In this document: piece after piece, positions 38,210 through 46,951 of the stretch
How positions within the stretch are numbered: the first letter of the stretch is position 1
How the letters are laid out: each line of letters begins with the position of its first letter
Assembly: GCF_001679725.1 (NCBI RefSeq)
Contig: NZ_CP016282.1
Coordinates: 2,294,001-2,358,000 of the forward strand
DNA from: Cryobacterium arcticum
Lineage (GTDB): Bacteria; Actinomycetota; Actinomycetes; Actinomycetales; Microbacteriaceae
Direction of reading: 5' to 3'
Length of the DNA: 64,000 nt
The notes under the pieces: model-generated
Told to the model about the DNA's origin: nothing
What the model saw: the letters and a program-made list of their open reading frames with translations, nothing else
Database searches by the model: none
Made by a program: the position numbers and the translations under genes

Positions 38210-39088
38210 ATGACTTCCGTAGTAAGGCGAATTAGCCAGATCACCCAGCCGCGTGGCGGATACGTCAACCCGCGCACGATGGAGACGATCCAGCTTGGAG
38301 ACGGTCACACTCAGGTTCTCGACCACAAGGCCGAGAACATTCATGCCACCACGATGGGCATGGCCGTTGACTACCTGTCGCGCCTCGCAAATGGCGCTGA
38401 GCCGGGGGACGCATTCCAGATTTCGATTAGGGGCGCTGTCCGACTTCATGCCAGAGAAGTCATCACAACACTTGACCTAGGTCGTCTAACTCCGGTTGTG
38501 GATGTGGACTATCTGCGCAGCGAGCCGGAGGCCCGGGAGATGGAGTACATCGCCGATGCGCTTCTGAACCTGGAGGCATTGCGACCGGGCCTCATTCCGG
38601 ATGATGACGCGATTCGCGCAGCGGTGCATCTGGTTGGCTACGACATCGCTTTCCGAGTGGGGCCCGATTTCTATGTGGATCAGCGCTCGATTCCAGATGC
38701 CGCCACCATCGCCCATATCCGCACCATGGTTGAGAGGGCCGTGGCGTTCTTCACCAGCCATGGCCCGATCACCGAAGACGGCTTCAGGCCAGTCAACAGG
38801 CAGTCAATGACGGAGGTGGTGGACTCAGGTGACGGGGACTTTCTCACCGCGGATACTCTGTGGGATTTCAAGGTGTCAGTGAGCCCGCCGACGAATAAAC
38901 ACACGTTGCAACTACTCATGTACCTCATCATGGGTCGGCACTCGGGTCAGGATCAGTACGGGTCGCTCACTCACCTTGGGATCTTCAATCCCCGTCTGAA
39001 CACGGTTTATCGATTTGCTTACGCCGATGTTCCCGGCGACGTCGTAAGCGCGGTATCCCACGACGTCATCGGATACGCGCTCGCCTAA
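38210..39088 (+). CDS. hypothetical protein with possible PD-(D/E)XK nuclease motif
   Basis: 292 residues. Residues about 200-245 read GDGDFLTADTLWDFKVS, then TNKHTLQLLMYLIMGRHSG. An acidic strand followed by DFK and a QLxxY helix is the layout of PD-(D/E)XK nucleases (metal Asp, then D-x-K, then a helical Q). The N-terminal part (GDGHTQVLDHKAENIHATTM, about 30-50) is unassigned. This could be a nuclease of unknown target, but the match rests on one motif. Confidence 0.6.
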   Translation: MTSVVRRISQITQPRGGYVNPRTMETIQLGDGHTQVLDHKAENIHATTMGMAVDYLSRLANGAEPGDAFQISIRGAVRLHAREVITTLDLGRLTPVVDVDYLRSEPEAREMEYIADALLNLEALRPGLIPDDDAIRAAVHLVGYDIAFRVGPDFYVDQRSIPDAATIAHIRTMVERAVAFFTSHGPITEDGFRPVNRQSMTEVVDSGDGDFLTADTLWDFKVSVSPPTNKHTLQLLMYLIMGRHSGQDQYGSLTHLGIFNPRLNTVYRFAYADVPGDVVSAVSHDVIGYALA

Positions 39089-39209
39089 CCCCTGCAAGGC
39101 CGCCTAACAGGCAATGCTCCGCGTCTCACCCCCAAACGGCCACTCCGCCCTGACGCTAAGTTGTCGTAGAACGCTGTGCCCGTCGGACAGCGAAGACCGA
39201 AGGCACACC

Positions 39210-39818
39210 ATGAAGAAGAGCGCCACCCGCCCCACCCTCCTCGGCCTCGCCGCCGTTGCTGCGCTCCTGCTCACTGGCTGCGCTGCAGGCTCTACCAACA
39301 GCCTCACGCCGACCGTCGAGTCCACCTCGGCGACTCCCCCGATGGCTGAGCCCGTCAAGGCACCGGCCACCGGCGACATCGTAGACGCTGCGACCGCGGC
39401 CGAGCTGAAAGACGCAGCGCTGGGCCAGCGCGGCTACCCGCTGGATGACGGCACGTTCGTCGTGGTGAATAAGAACGAGCCGCTGCCCGCCGCAGTACAA
39501 GCCGATGCTGATGTGAAGGCTGCTGCAATTCTCGCTCCGGCTACGAACTACTCCGAAGACTTCGGAGCTGCTGAATCGGCTCTCGGCCAGGCTCAGGCCT
39601 ACGTGGCCAAGAACACGGGCAAACGAGTGGCAGTCGCGTGGAAGATCACCGCCTTTGAGAATGTCATGGCGGAGAACACCACGGATTACTGGATTGTGAC
39701 GGTCGGCGAAGACAAGACCGCCCACTACTTCTCCCAGGCAGAAGCCCAGGCAGCCATCGAAGCATGGCTCGCTGGCAGAGACGACGCTGCGACCTATGCC
39801 GTGGTCTGCGTCGGCTGA
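39210..39818 (+). CDS. lipoprotein of unknown function
   Basis: 202 residues from ATG 39210. A lipoprotein signal (MKKSATRPTLLGLAAVAALL ending LLTGCAAG) gives Cys-anchored export. A Thr/Ser/Pro linker and a small domain follow (residues about 60-200), with VAVAWKITAFENVMAENTTD and YWIVTVGEDKTAHYFSQAEA. No family recognised. Confidence 0.7.
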   Translation: MKKSATRPTLLGLAAVAALLLTGCAAGSTNSLTPTVESTSATPPMAEPVKAPATGDIVDAATAAELKDAALGQRGYPLDDGTFVVVNKNEPLPAAVQADADVKAAAILAPATNYSEDFGAAESALGQAQAYVAKNTGKRVAVAWKITAFENVMAENTTDYWIVTVGEDKTAHYFSQAEAQAAIEAWLAGRDDAATYAVVCVG

Positions 39819-39911
39819 ACTACGCTCGCCTCAGCACCACCGAAGCCCACCCCGCGATCTTGGTGGGCTTCCCGGAGAGCGGGGCTCGGTGGGAGGGGGT
39901 ATGGTGCCGAC

Positions 39912-40037
39912 ATGGACCCAGATCTGGGTATCGCGCCCCCAAACTGCGAGCTCTGCTTACTGCCGATGAGAGCCGAGGGCCCGCCCGAAAGTCCGTTTTG
40001 GCGGTGCCCGTCGTGTGAGTTGGTGAGCCTGGTTTAG
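39912..40037 (+). CDS. 41-aa CxxC/CxxC zinc-ribbon-like protein
   Basis: ATG 39912 to TAG 40037. The product begins MDPDLGIAPPNCELCLLPMR and ends FWRCPSCELVSLV, with CxxC at each end of a short loop, as in a zinc ribbon. A G-rich ribosome site (GGAGGGGG) is 12 bases upstream, slightly far. Too short for statistical support; the paired CxxC is the main evidence. Confidence 0.45.
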   Translation: MDPDLGIAPPNCELCLLPMRAEGPPESPFWRCPSCELVSLV

Positions 40038-40272
40038 CAGTCGACCCTCGCTGCGTGGCGCCGCAGGTAATTCAACCCGAACGCGGCACAATGGCCTTCG
40101 ACTGAGTCGAGTCCTCCCCCGTCAGGCACGCGACCGGCAGATTGACGCACACAGCCGCGTACCTGCATCCTGACGACCACGCCGAGAGGTTCTTATGGCG
40201 AGATTCGCCATGGTCGATGCAACTCAATGATTGAGCATGATCGCCAATTCGAACCTATGTTCTAATTGAAAG
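40038..40272. other. intergenic region, AT-rich at its right end
   Basis: 235 bases. The last 60 bases before the next gene are AT-rich (CAATGATTGAGCATGATCGCC, then TTCTAATTGAAAG) and probably hold its promoter. No box can be fixed with confidence. Confidence 0.3.
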
Positions 40273-40977
40273 ATGGAGTCGGATACCAGTCAATCCCGCG
40301 AGTGGCACGCACAACACGTGCACGCTGACACGCTCAACCAGGTTGAGCCGGACTCTGCCGGTCGTTTTGCGCCCCGCCCTTTCAGTCTCACACCGCGCGA
40401 GTTGGGCGACCTCTTAGCCACTGTGAGTAGCGCCCCTCCCTCTGTGCGCGCGTGGATCAGATACCCCGCCACCGCTGAGCACATCCAGGGCTTGGCGCTC
40501 GCATGGACACCCCGCGCCGTATACGTCCAATGGGAAAGTCACGGCACACACCGCGTTTGGGTGTGGGCCTCAGCAGTTGAGCGCACTCAACGCAGATTGA
40601 GCACAACGGTCCGTCCCTTACCGCAGCCACCAGCACACAGCATCACTGTCCGAGACGCACCGCGCCTAGTCGGGCTAATCAACGCGCACTTGTCGCCATG
40701 CGGTGCAGAGTTTGTCACCTCAATGACCCAGCCCGGTGGGCCATTCGCGGTAATGGTATTTGGGACTATCGACGCCAAAGGACTGCGTCTCGACTTATCC
40801 ACCGATCCCGCGCGCAATATGTGCGCCCTCCAGCTTTTCGACTTGGCCGTAAAGAAAGTTCTAGGCGAGCGAAACACAGCTCCAAGTTTCGAGGAAGCTA
40901 TCGCTGCATATCCATGGCGTGCGGTATTGGATGAGCTCGCGTTTGCCGACGACGAAGCAGACCAGATCAATCTGTAG
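40273..40977 (+). CDS. hypothetical protein
   Basis: 234 residues from ATG 40273. Soluble, with AWTPRAVYVQWESHGTHRVW, RLVGLINAHLSPCGAEFV and VMVFGTIDAKGLRLDLSTDP. Not recognised. No TM or signal peptide. It is flanked by lipoprotein genes on the same strand. Confidence 0.6.
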   Translation: MESDTSQSREWHAQHVHADTLNQVEPDSAGRFAPRPFSLTPRELGDLLATVSSAPPSVRAWIRYPATAEHIQGLALAWTPRAVYVQWESHGTHRVWVWASAVERTQRRLSTTVRPLPQPPAHSITVRDAPRLVGLINAHLSPCGAEFVTSMTQPGGPFAVMVFGTIDAKGLRLDLSTDPARNMCALQLFDLAVKKVLGERNTAPSFEEAIAAYPWRAVLDELAFADDEADQINL

Positions 40978-41286
40978 AGGGAGCCTCTCGAGGCCTAGTT
41001 ACACCGCAACTTGAACAGGTTGGAGCCGACGGCCTGACGCCACATTGTAGTGATAAGTGTGATTATCGTGGGCAAAAAACCAGCCCCTTGAAGTGAGATG
41101 TGGCGGAGTCGAAAAATAGGCCTAAGAGCGTGTCGCATCGCGTCACGCAAGGTGTCGCTGGCTCACACAACATGTCGCCCGCCGGCGGCAAGGGTGCGAC
41201 GGTGCTGGCGAGACTTTGCTGCTCTGCTTCACGAAACAGCAGGCAAGCACCTGCCAAACTGGGCATTCCTAATGAGAGGTGGGGGA
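40978..41286. other. intergenic region without a clear gene
   Basis: 309 bases. A frame from GTG 41100 (AESKNRPKSVSHRVTQGVAG) runs out of phase into the next gene, but has no ribosome site. GTGATAAGTGTGATTATCGTG near 41,050 is AT-rich and could be promoter or operator DNA. Confidence 0.3.
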
Positions 41287-41736
41287 ATGCGCTCAATGGC
41301 GTTCGCATCGGGGTTGTTGGCAGTGGGGCTCGTCCTGACAGGATGCACCTCGGGGACAGCGAATACCGCCGATGAGTCAGAGTCCGTCGACAACTCAGAA
41401 GTATCGAGTTCGGCCGAGGCAGACGAGACCGAGGGCGCCATCCATCAGGCATGGGTCATCTTGGGCGGCGATTACACCTACGACGATCTGAAGGACGCCA
41501 CGGATATTGCGCTCATGGCTGGCGGCGAGAGCTTGACCGAATCGGCCCGACGAAGTGTCTGGGACTCCATCCTCAATGTGAAAGAGGGCCTAACGGAGAA
41601 GGGGTACCCAGAACCAGACTCGATGGTCGTGATGAGGTGCATCCCAGACTCGATCTCGTCCCGTGGTGTGGCGATCACTGAGGCAGTTTCATACTGCTCA
41701 CTCGAAACCGCGGGGATCCCTGAATCCCTCTGGTAG
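41287..41736 (+). CDS. small lipoprotein
   Basis: 149 residues from ATG 41287, with GAGGTGGGGGA upstream. MRSMAFASGLLAVGLVLTGC is a lipoprotein signal. The acidic Ser/Glu linker leads to a small domain with GDYTYDDLKDATDIALMAGG and a Cys pair (MRCIPD, SYCSLE). Not recognised. Confidence 0.65.
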   Translation: MRSMAFASGLLAVGLVLTGCTSGTANTADESESVDNSEVSSSAEADETEGAIHQAWVILGGDYTYDDLKDATDIALMAGGESLTESARRSVWDSILNVKEGLTEKGYPEPDSMVVMRCIPDSISSRGVAITEAVSYCSLETAGIPESLW

Positions 41737-41801
41737 TTGCTTCGCCATGAGCGTCGGGCATTGGCCGGCGTGACAACCTCGGAAGCCCCTAGAATCAGCG
41801 C

Positions 41802-42032
41802 ATGATTGCACTCGCCATAGTTGGATGGGAGGCCCTGGCTTGGGGGCTCTACTACGTCACCTGGAACAACGGAGACGGCAACTCCACCTGGGCTTTCATC
41901 TTCGGAGCCGCTGCCTTCATCGGCCCTATCATCTTCGTTCCGATGATGTCGAAAGTGCGACCGAGCAAAGAGACCTACGGCGACAGGATGCGTAGAGATG
42001 CCGCCCGCGAAGAGAGGAAGCGCAAGAGGTAG
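41802..42032 (+). CDS. small membrane protein
   Basis: 76 residues. Two TM segments (MIALAIVGWEALAWGLYYV and WAFIFGAAAFIGPIIFVPMM) followed by a strongly basic tail (RMRRDAAREERKRKR). Likely an integral membrane peptide with a cytoplasmic tail. Function unknown; start ATG with no strong ribosome site. Confidence 0.55.
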   Translation: MIALAIVGWEALAWGLYYVTWNNGDGNSTWAFIFGAAAFIGPIIFVPMMSKVRPSKETYGDRMRRDAAREERKRKR

Positions 42033-42362
42033 CAGCCACCATCAGTGCCTGCTGGTAGGCGGCCGGCGTGGAGGTTCCCAATCGGGCGAAGAGACGGGGC
42101 TGACCGCACCAGCCGCACCCAAACGTCCCCTCGTTTGGAACCATAGCCCTCACCCCGGAGCAGCGCGCAGCGCAGCAGAAGATCGTTGTGACCCTGACCC
42201 CAGCGAGGGGGCCCCGCGAGCTGGCGCCGCACATGCAACAGAAGCGGCGCATGCTCTTTGAGCATCGAATCGTCATCCGGAGGCCCTTCGGTGAGCCGCG
42301 ACTGCCTGCGCGAGATGGCGCGGTAATGCGAGCTGCATCACCGCGCCACGCGGGGATCGCTC

Positions 42363-42971
42363 CTAGCCCCGGTTTTCGCCTACCCATTCCGCGAACTCGA
42401 GCGACCAGTCCTCGTATTCCATGGCGGCAACGAGTCCTCCGATGAATGAGCGCACCTGAGGAGGCGTGTCCGCTGGAAGTTCGTCAACGACCTTCGTTGC
42501 GGGATCAAGGTCGACCCCGTTCAGAGCGACATCGGCGGCGCTGATGTCGATCCAGTTGTCAGCCCAGGTCACGTCGTCATAGCTGGAGACGCCGGTTGCC
42601 AGCGTCTCGTGAGTACGCCAGTCTCTGACCGTCCACGGAGCCTTTCCGTCCTCGTCATATGTCCCGGTCTGGCCGCCTGACACGACGCGCAGCCCCTTCC
42701 TCTCTTGGGTCTCCACCCAGGCGCGCTCAGCACGCTCGAGTGCGTCATCGGCTCTTTGCATCTCACGTGCGCGCCCGATCAGAGCGGTGCCGATGAGCTG
42801 CGCGTACATGGTCATGGCCGCGTCAGCTGCGCGGTTCTTCCCGTGCGTGCGCGCGGCGTCGCTTGTCGAAGTCTTCGCGCTGAGGAGCCGAGATCGGGCT
42901 TCTGCGTAGGGAATATCTTGTTGTGCCGAGAGTTCTCGGACCCGCTTCTTGAAAGCAGCATTGGACGTCAT
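42363..42971 (-). CDS. hypothetical protein
   Basis: 202 residues from ATG 42971, with GGGAGA six bases upstream; the frame extends to 43010. The N-terminus (TSNAAFKKRVRELSAQQDIP, then YAEARSRLLSAKTSTSDAAR) is a helical motif found near the start of several small proteins of actinobacterial plasmids and islands. The C-terminus is acidic (WSLEFAEWVGENRG). No function assigned. Confidence 0.6.
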   Translation of the reverse strand: MTSNAAFKKRVRELSAQQDIPYAEARSRLLSAKTSTSDAARTHGKNRAADAAMTMYAQLIGTALIGRAREMQRADDALERAERAWVETQERKGLRVVSGGQTGTYDEDGKAPWTVRDWRTHETLATGVSSYDDVTWADNWIDISAADVALNGVDLDPATKVVDELPADTPPQVRSFIGGLVAAMEYEDWSLEFAEWVGENRG

Positions 42972-43443
42972 CGTGTCTCCCGTTTCGGGCATGCCGTGTC
43001 TCGCGCCCACTGCATCGCCCTGGAGTGGTGATGGAGATGGATCCCGATCCGTTGGACCTTGGCTCAGATGTACGAGGTGTGGCGCGAGGCTTTCCTGGTA
43101 CGTCGCTGCAGGCGTGGGTACCGCCTGTCAGGAAGTATAGCGATTCCCTCGGGCAGGACGCGTTGTATGCCTTGCTACTAGTCACCGTCGAGACGGAACA
43201 CCAGACGGGGGCTCTCGAGCCCTGCGAGGGGGTGCGGGTTCGATCCATCGTCGACACCCCGGCGGCGATGGCTCGTGACGCAGCCGTCCGAGTACGTGTC
43301 GGTCTGCCTGCTGAGGTCTAGGCGCTGCGAGGTACCGCCTTCGATAGCCCTAAGCTCTCGCTCAGACCCCGTGGCGGGTCTCATGCCAGGACTGCATTGG
43401 CGGATACGGGCATTGATCTCGGCGAAACGACGTGAAGGATCTC
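42972..43443. other. intergenic region, no gene seen
   Basis: 472 bases between divergent genes. Small frames exist on both strands but lack ribosome sites and recognisable sequence. A GGTTCGATCC word at 43,229 looks like a T-loop, but no tRNA can be folded around it. Confidence 0.35.
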
Positions 43444-44343
43444 ATGACATATTGGTGGGCAAGCCAGGGCCGGAACTACGACACGGCTATCGTGCAAGGC
43501 ACCCTGTGGAGCTCACCATGGCCCGACGGGACCCTTCGACAGGACCGAGTTCGCATCAAGCAAATCCGCAACGGGGACCTCGTGTTCCACTACGCACACG
43601 GACTCGTCCGAGCGGTCAGTCAGGTGGTTGCTGAATGGGTGCCGGCGCCGCGACCGACGGGGTATCCAAAGCGCACACCGGCTGACCTCGACGCAGGGTG
43701 GCTCGTGCGAGTTGTGCCGATCGCGACGGGCCTCGCGCTCGACTGGCACGAGCTGCCGGAACTTATTGCGGTTGGTGCGCCTGGTCCGATGGATCGCAAC
43801 GCCGTTCCCCAGGAGAAGTACCTCAGCGTCATCACTGATGCAGAGGGGCAGCGCCTTCTGGAGCGGCTGAAAGTGTCCGTGGACCACACCTCGACGAGTG
43901 TGCTTGAGCCGTCGTTGGTGGAGCAGATTTGGGAACTCGGTGAGACAGACGCACGGGTGATAGCTCGGCGCCGACGAGAGCAAGGTCGGCTTCGGGAATA
44001 CCTACTTGCCGGTCGCGACGTGGCGGATTGCGACCTCTGCGGTCGCGAACTGCCTGCGTCACTCTTGATTGCAGCGCATATCAAGCCTCGAGCTGTGTCC
44101 AGCGAGGAGCACCGCAGAGACTTCGCGTCGATCGCAATGCTCGCCTGCTCACTCGGATGTGATCACCTCTTTGAGCTCGGCTACGTCATCGTCGATGAGC
44201 ATGGGTCCCTGAAGTCTGGCCGCAAGGCGGAAACCGATCCCCTGCAGTTGATCGTCGACGGACTGGTCGGCCGAGAGTGCACGGCGCACAACATACAAAC
44301 CGCAGGTGATTTTGCCGATCATGTCAGGCTCGTGATGGCCTAG
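43444..44343 (+). CDS. probable EVE-HNH modification-dependent nuclease
   Basis: 299 residues from ATG 43444 (GAAGGATCTC upstream). The N-terminal domain (1 to about 85: YWWASQGRNYDTAIVQGTLW, RIKQIRNGDLVFHYAHGLVR, VSQVVAEWVP) has the EVE/ASCH PUA-like pattern for reading modified bases. The C-terminal domain has CDLCGRELPASLLIAAHIKP, DFASIAMLACSLGCDHLFE and the trailing ELGYVIVDEHG. This is the HNH form of type IV restriction enzymes, with CxxC, AAHI and a Cys-His cluster. It should cut DNA carrying modified cytosine, such as phage DNA. The domain pair is inferred by motif, without a search. Confidence 0.75.
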   Translation: MTYWWASQGRNYDTAIVQGTLWSSPWPDGTLRQDRVRIKQIRNGDLVFHYAHGLVRAVSQVVAEWVPAPRPTGYPKRTPADLDAGWLVRVVPIATGLALDWHELPELIAVGAPGPMDRNAVPQEKYLSVITDAEGQRLLERLKVSVDHTSTSVLEPSLVEQIWELGETDARVIARRRREQGRLREYLLAGRDVADCDLCGRELPASLLIAAHIKPRAVSSEEHRRDFASIAMLACSLGCDHLFELGYVIVDEHGSLKSGRKAETDPLQLIVDGLVGRECTAHNIQTAGDFADHVRLVMA

Positions 44344-44757
44344 CGGGTCAGCCCTGCGGGCTTGCACTTGCCTCGCGATCTCGCGCTTCGCATCAGGTCG
44401 TTCTATGTGCTGACGCTTGGGCGTTGGCGTGCCGCCAGCTGTGAACCTGATACCGCCGTGTTGCTCGTGACTGACAAATGAATCAGGGCTTCAGGAAAGT
44501 ATCAGGCAGGAGCTGGCGGCAAAAACTATTGCATACGTTGTGTTTCTGGGTGCTCCACACGACGTAGAGCCATGACAGCGGTGATTCGAGTCTGCTTTGG
44601 GATTGCCAACCGTGAAGTCAGCTCTGGCCGCTGAGGCGTGAGAGGAACTTGCCGTCGTCCGAGCAGCGGAGTCGCGGGGCTCCGGTGGCGTAGCTAGCCA
44701 TCGAATGTCAATCCCTGTGATGACGCGCGTGCGTGACGGGGCTGGGAGACTTCCGAT
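44344..44757. other. intergenic region, no gene seen
   Basis: 414 bases. A minus frame (44491-44778) is open but reads as arginine- and serine-rich noise. No repeats or hairpins stood out. Confidence 0.35.
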
Positions 44758-45153
44758 ATGGACTCGCTCAAGCCGCAAAATCGTCCGACTCTGAGCCCTT
44801 GGCCCACGATCAGTACTCTGGTTCTCGCGTGGCTCGTGATTGCCGTCTCGTTCGTCTCGTTGCTCGGCCTCCTCATGTCAAGCTTCTATTTTGATCCTGA
44901 CGACTACTCGGGTGAGTATTACCTTGCCATGGCAACCAAACACCAACGAGACATGCTCTTCGCACTCCTGCTGCCTGCTGCCTCGTTGGTGCTGTCCGGT
45001 CTCTCATTCTTCCTGGCGCCGCGAGCGGGAGCACGAGTAGCGCCCGCGATTTGGGCAGGGGGCGTATCAGTGGTGTTGGTGGCAGCGATGATCTTCGTCG
45101 GCGTCAGCAACATCCACGGTGACCTGTACTATGCCGAACTCTTCGGCTACTAG
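44758..45153 (+). CDS. small integral membrane protein
   Basis: 131 residues with four hydrophobic segments: TLVLAWLVIAVSFVSLLGLL, MLFALLLPAASLVLSGLSFF, IWAGGVSVVLVAAMIFVGV, and a short one. Between the first two is an acidic loop (YFDPDDYSGEYY). Not recognised. GGGAGACTTCCGAT precedes the ATG as a weak ribosome site. Confidence 0.6.
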   Translation: MDSLKPQNRPTLSPWPTISTLVLAWLVIAVSFVSLLGLLMSSFYFDPDDYSGEYYLAMATKHQRDMLFALLLPAASLVLSGLSFFLAPRAGARVAPAIWAGGVSVVLVAAMIFVGVSNIHGDLYYAELFGY

Positions 45154-45158
45154 GTGCG

Positions 45159-45338
45159 ATGTGCACGGTCAGGTTCGCTGGCGCCGCCAGTACCTATGCC
45201 GTCAGTGGTTCGCCTGAGGATGCAGACGAAGTGGGACGCACGGCGCAAGTTGCCCAAGCCGGCCCCGTCAGAGTCGAAGACGCGGTTAAGCAGGCGACTG
45301 CCCAGGTGGCCATTCATGGCGACAACGTCTGCCTTTAG
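45159..45338 (+). CDS. possible small ORF (59 aa)
   Basis: ATG 45159 to TAG 45338, starting 6 bases after the membrane protein stop. The product (MCTVRFAGAASTYAVSGSPE, then RVEDAVKQATAQVAIHGDNV) has a believable composition and no rare-residue bias. No ribosome site and no family, so support is weak. Confidence 0.3.
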   Translation: MCTVRFAGAASTYAVSGSPEDADEVGRTAQVAQAGPVRVEDAVKQATAQVAIHGDNVCL

Positions 45339-45398
45339 TGGGGCCGCCCTGCAGCGGGCTCGACCACAGCAACGTCACCAGAGCTCTCGCTCCAGGCG

Positions 45399-45887
45399 CT
45401 ACCCCAGATACAAGCGCGGACCGACCCTCATGTCCTTTTCGGAGAACTGCACATCGCCGCGGAACACGTTTCCGACGCTGAGTCCGTAGAGCTTCTCGTC
45501 GAGAACGATGTCGGCGATGGTGAATGGGAACTGGCAGAACATCTTGTCCGACTCGAATTCGTACTGGCCAGCTCCGAGCGTGCCGATTGCGACGACGTCA
45601 CCCGACGCGTTGGTGGCAGTGATCTGCGCGCCTTCGGCCACATCTGCATATCCCTCAGCGCTCACGCAGTCGTAAGACGCGTTCACCGGGTCGAGGTCGG
45701 TTGCGGCATTCAGCATCGCGAACTGCTCGCTGGTAGCCGCAACGTTGACGAATCCCGATACAGACCTCGCGGCAGGGGACGGTGTTGTGCTCGCAGCTGC
45801 CGTCGGTGCCACGGTCAGCTCTGGCTCAGCTGCACAGCCACCCAAGGCAAGCAAGGGTAGGAGGAGCAGAGTTGCTGCTCGACGCAT
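45399..45887 (-). CDS. lipoprotein of unknown function
   Basis: 162 residues. Lipoprotein signal MRRAATLLLLPLLALGGCAA, then a Thr/Pro/Ala linker (AASTTPSPAA) and a beta-rich domain (TATNASGDVVAIGTLGAGQY, FCQFPFTIADIVLDEKLYGL). The domain looks like a small secreted sandwich. It lies 11 bases upstream-facing of the HNH gene region but on its own promoter side. Function unknown. Confidence 0.7.
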   Translation of the reverse strand: MRRAATLLLLPLLALGGCAAEPELTVAPTAAASTTPSPAARSVSGFVNVAATSEQFAMLNAATDLDPVNASYDCVSAEGYADVAEGAQITATNASGDVVAIGTLGAGQYEFESDKMFCQFPFTIADIVLDEKLYGLSVGNVFRGDVQFSEKDMRVGPRLYLG

Positions 45888-45935
45888 GGTGACTCCAAAT
45901 TCGGCGGGCAGAAGGGCTGACCCGAGCCTATTGGC

Positions 45936-46601
45936 TCAGCCCTCGGCGTCGGCGTCGGTCGCACCAGCCTCGCGGTCTCGTGCTTGTCGCTCCCACAGGT
46001 CAGCTACCCCAGGCCAGTTGTCCACCTGCTCTTGGTATCGCGCCTGCCAGCGCAGCCGCTCTTCGGTCGCATCGGCGGAGAGTCCCGCGCCGGCCAGCTC
46101 TGCGCGCACCTCGACGAGCCTGCGTGCGGCGTGAGTGATCTGAATCCTCAAGATGTCCGACCGGGTCAACTCGCCCGCAACGCCGCGCATCTTGGCGCTC
46201 AGGAGCTCCCTGGCCCACTCCACGGAAACAGGCAGGTTCCCCTCGGCTAGCTCTTCGTTGCAGGAGCGGTGCAGCACCCTGAGGTTGCCCCAGACGTAGT
46301 CGCCGCCATCCTCGCGCGGCACGATGCGGTCCAGTGTCGGGGCACCCGGATGATTGCCTCGAAACTGCAAGTCGATCGGGCTCTCACAGACCGCGCAGAT
46401 GCCCGCGCACTCGCCAGCCCACAGGTACTCGGCTGCCAGGCGGCGAAGCGGCGCGGAGGTCGGCAGCTTCTGCGCTGCCCAAACTGCGTCCGACTCGGCG
46501 GTCGCTGGGATTGGACGGCCATACCTGGCTGCGAATTTCTCGGCTGGCGTGGGTGCCGCGGGTGCTGTCTCGAAGCTGATCTGAATGTCAGGGGATGCCA
46601 T
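45936..46601 (-). CDS. HNH endonuclease-like protein
   Basis: 221 residues. The HNH core (about residues 65-120) reads CAVCESPIDLQ, then GAPTLDRIVPREDGGDY and WGNLRVLHRSCNEE: CxxC, D-R-I-x-P, N and a second Cys. The C-terminal half is a helical tail (EERLRWQARYQEQVDNWPG, LWERQARDRE). This tail is repeated as a decayed copy at 53,800-53,946. The start overlaps the upstream small Cys-rich gene by 14 bases. Target unknown. Confidence 0.75.
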   Translation of the reverse strand: MASPDIQISFETAPAAPTPAEKFAARYGRPIPATAESDAVWAAQKLPTSAPLRRLAAEYLWAGECAGICAVCESPIDLQFRGNHPGAPTLDRIVPREDGGDYVWGNLRVLHRSCNEELAEGNLPVSVEWARELLSAKMRGVAGELTRSDILRIQITHAARRLVEVRAELAGAGLSADATEERLRWQARYQEQVDNWPGVADLWERQARDREAGATDADAEG

Positions 46602-46926
46602 GGTCTGAACCTAGTGGAGGCTCACCCTTCAGGTCTGCTGTTGCACCACCATGGTTCTGGCAAGGCTCGAGCGGGTAGCGCACGATGGAACCACTCGCGA
46701 TGATCGACTGGTAAGCAGCCGCATGATCGTCTGCCCTCCCCGCTCGGTGACGGCTCGGCACCATCTGTCCGTTCAGGCTGTGGCAGCTCGCGCAGTGCTG
46801 CACGTGTTCGGAGAACCGGCTGGCGTAGGGGCGCCGGGCGCCGCAGTCGTCGCATAGCCAGGTCCCACAGGCGGGGCAGGGTTGCGTTCTGGTCTGGGAC
46901 GACGACGGCGCGATGAGGTTGGTCAT
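46588..46926 (-). CDS. small Cys-rich protein, possible zinc finger
   Basis: 112 residues from ATG 46926 (GAGGGGGCCCTTC upstream); the open frame to 46995 is rejected. Cys pairs PCPACGTWLCDDCGARR and VQHCASCHSLNG suggest two zinc sites. The remaining sequence is helical. It overlaps the HNH gene, so the two are probably cotranscribed and may act together. Confidence 0.6.
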   Translation of the reverse strand: MTNLIAPSSSQTRTQPCPACGTWLCDDCGARRPYASRFSEHVQHCASCHSLNGQMVPSRHRAGRADDHAAAYQSIIASGSIVRYPLEPCQNHGGATADLKGEPPLGSDHGIP

Positions 46927-46951
46927 GAAGGGCCCCCTCGAGTGCGCCGGC

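Noticed and set aside
43190..43265. tRNA-like T-loop (GGTTCGATCC)
   Set aside because: The flanking bases cannot form the T-stem, and no acceptor or anticodon stem can be drawn around it.
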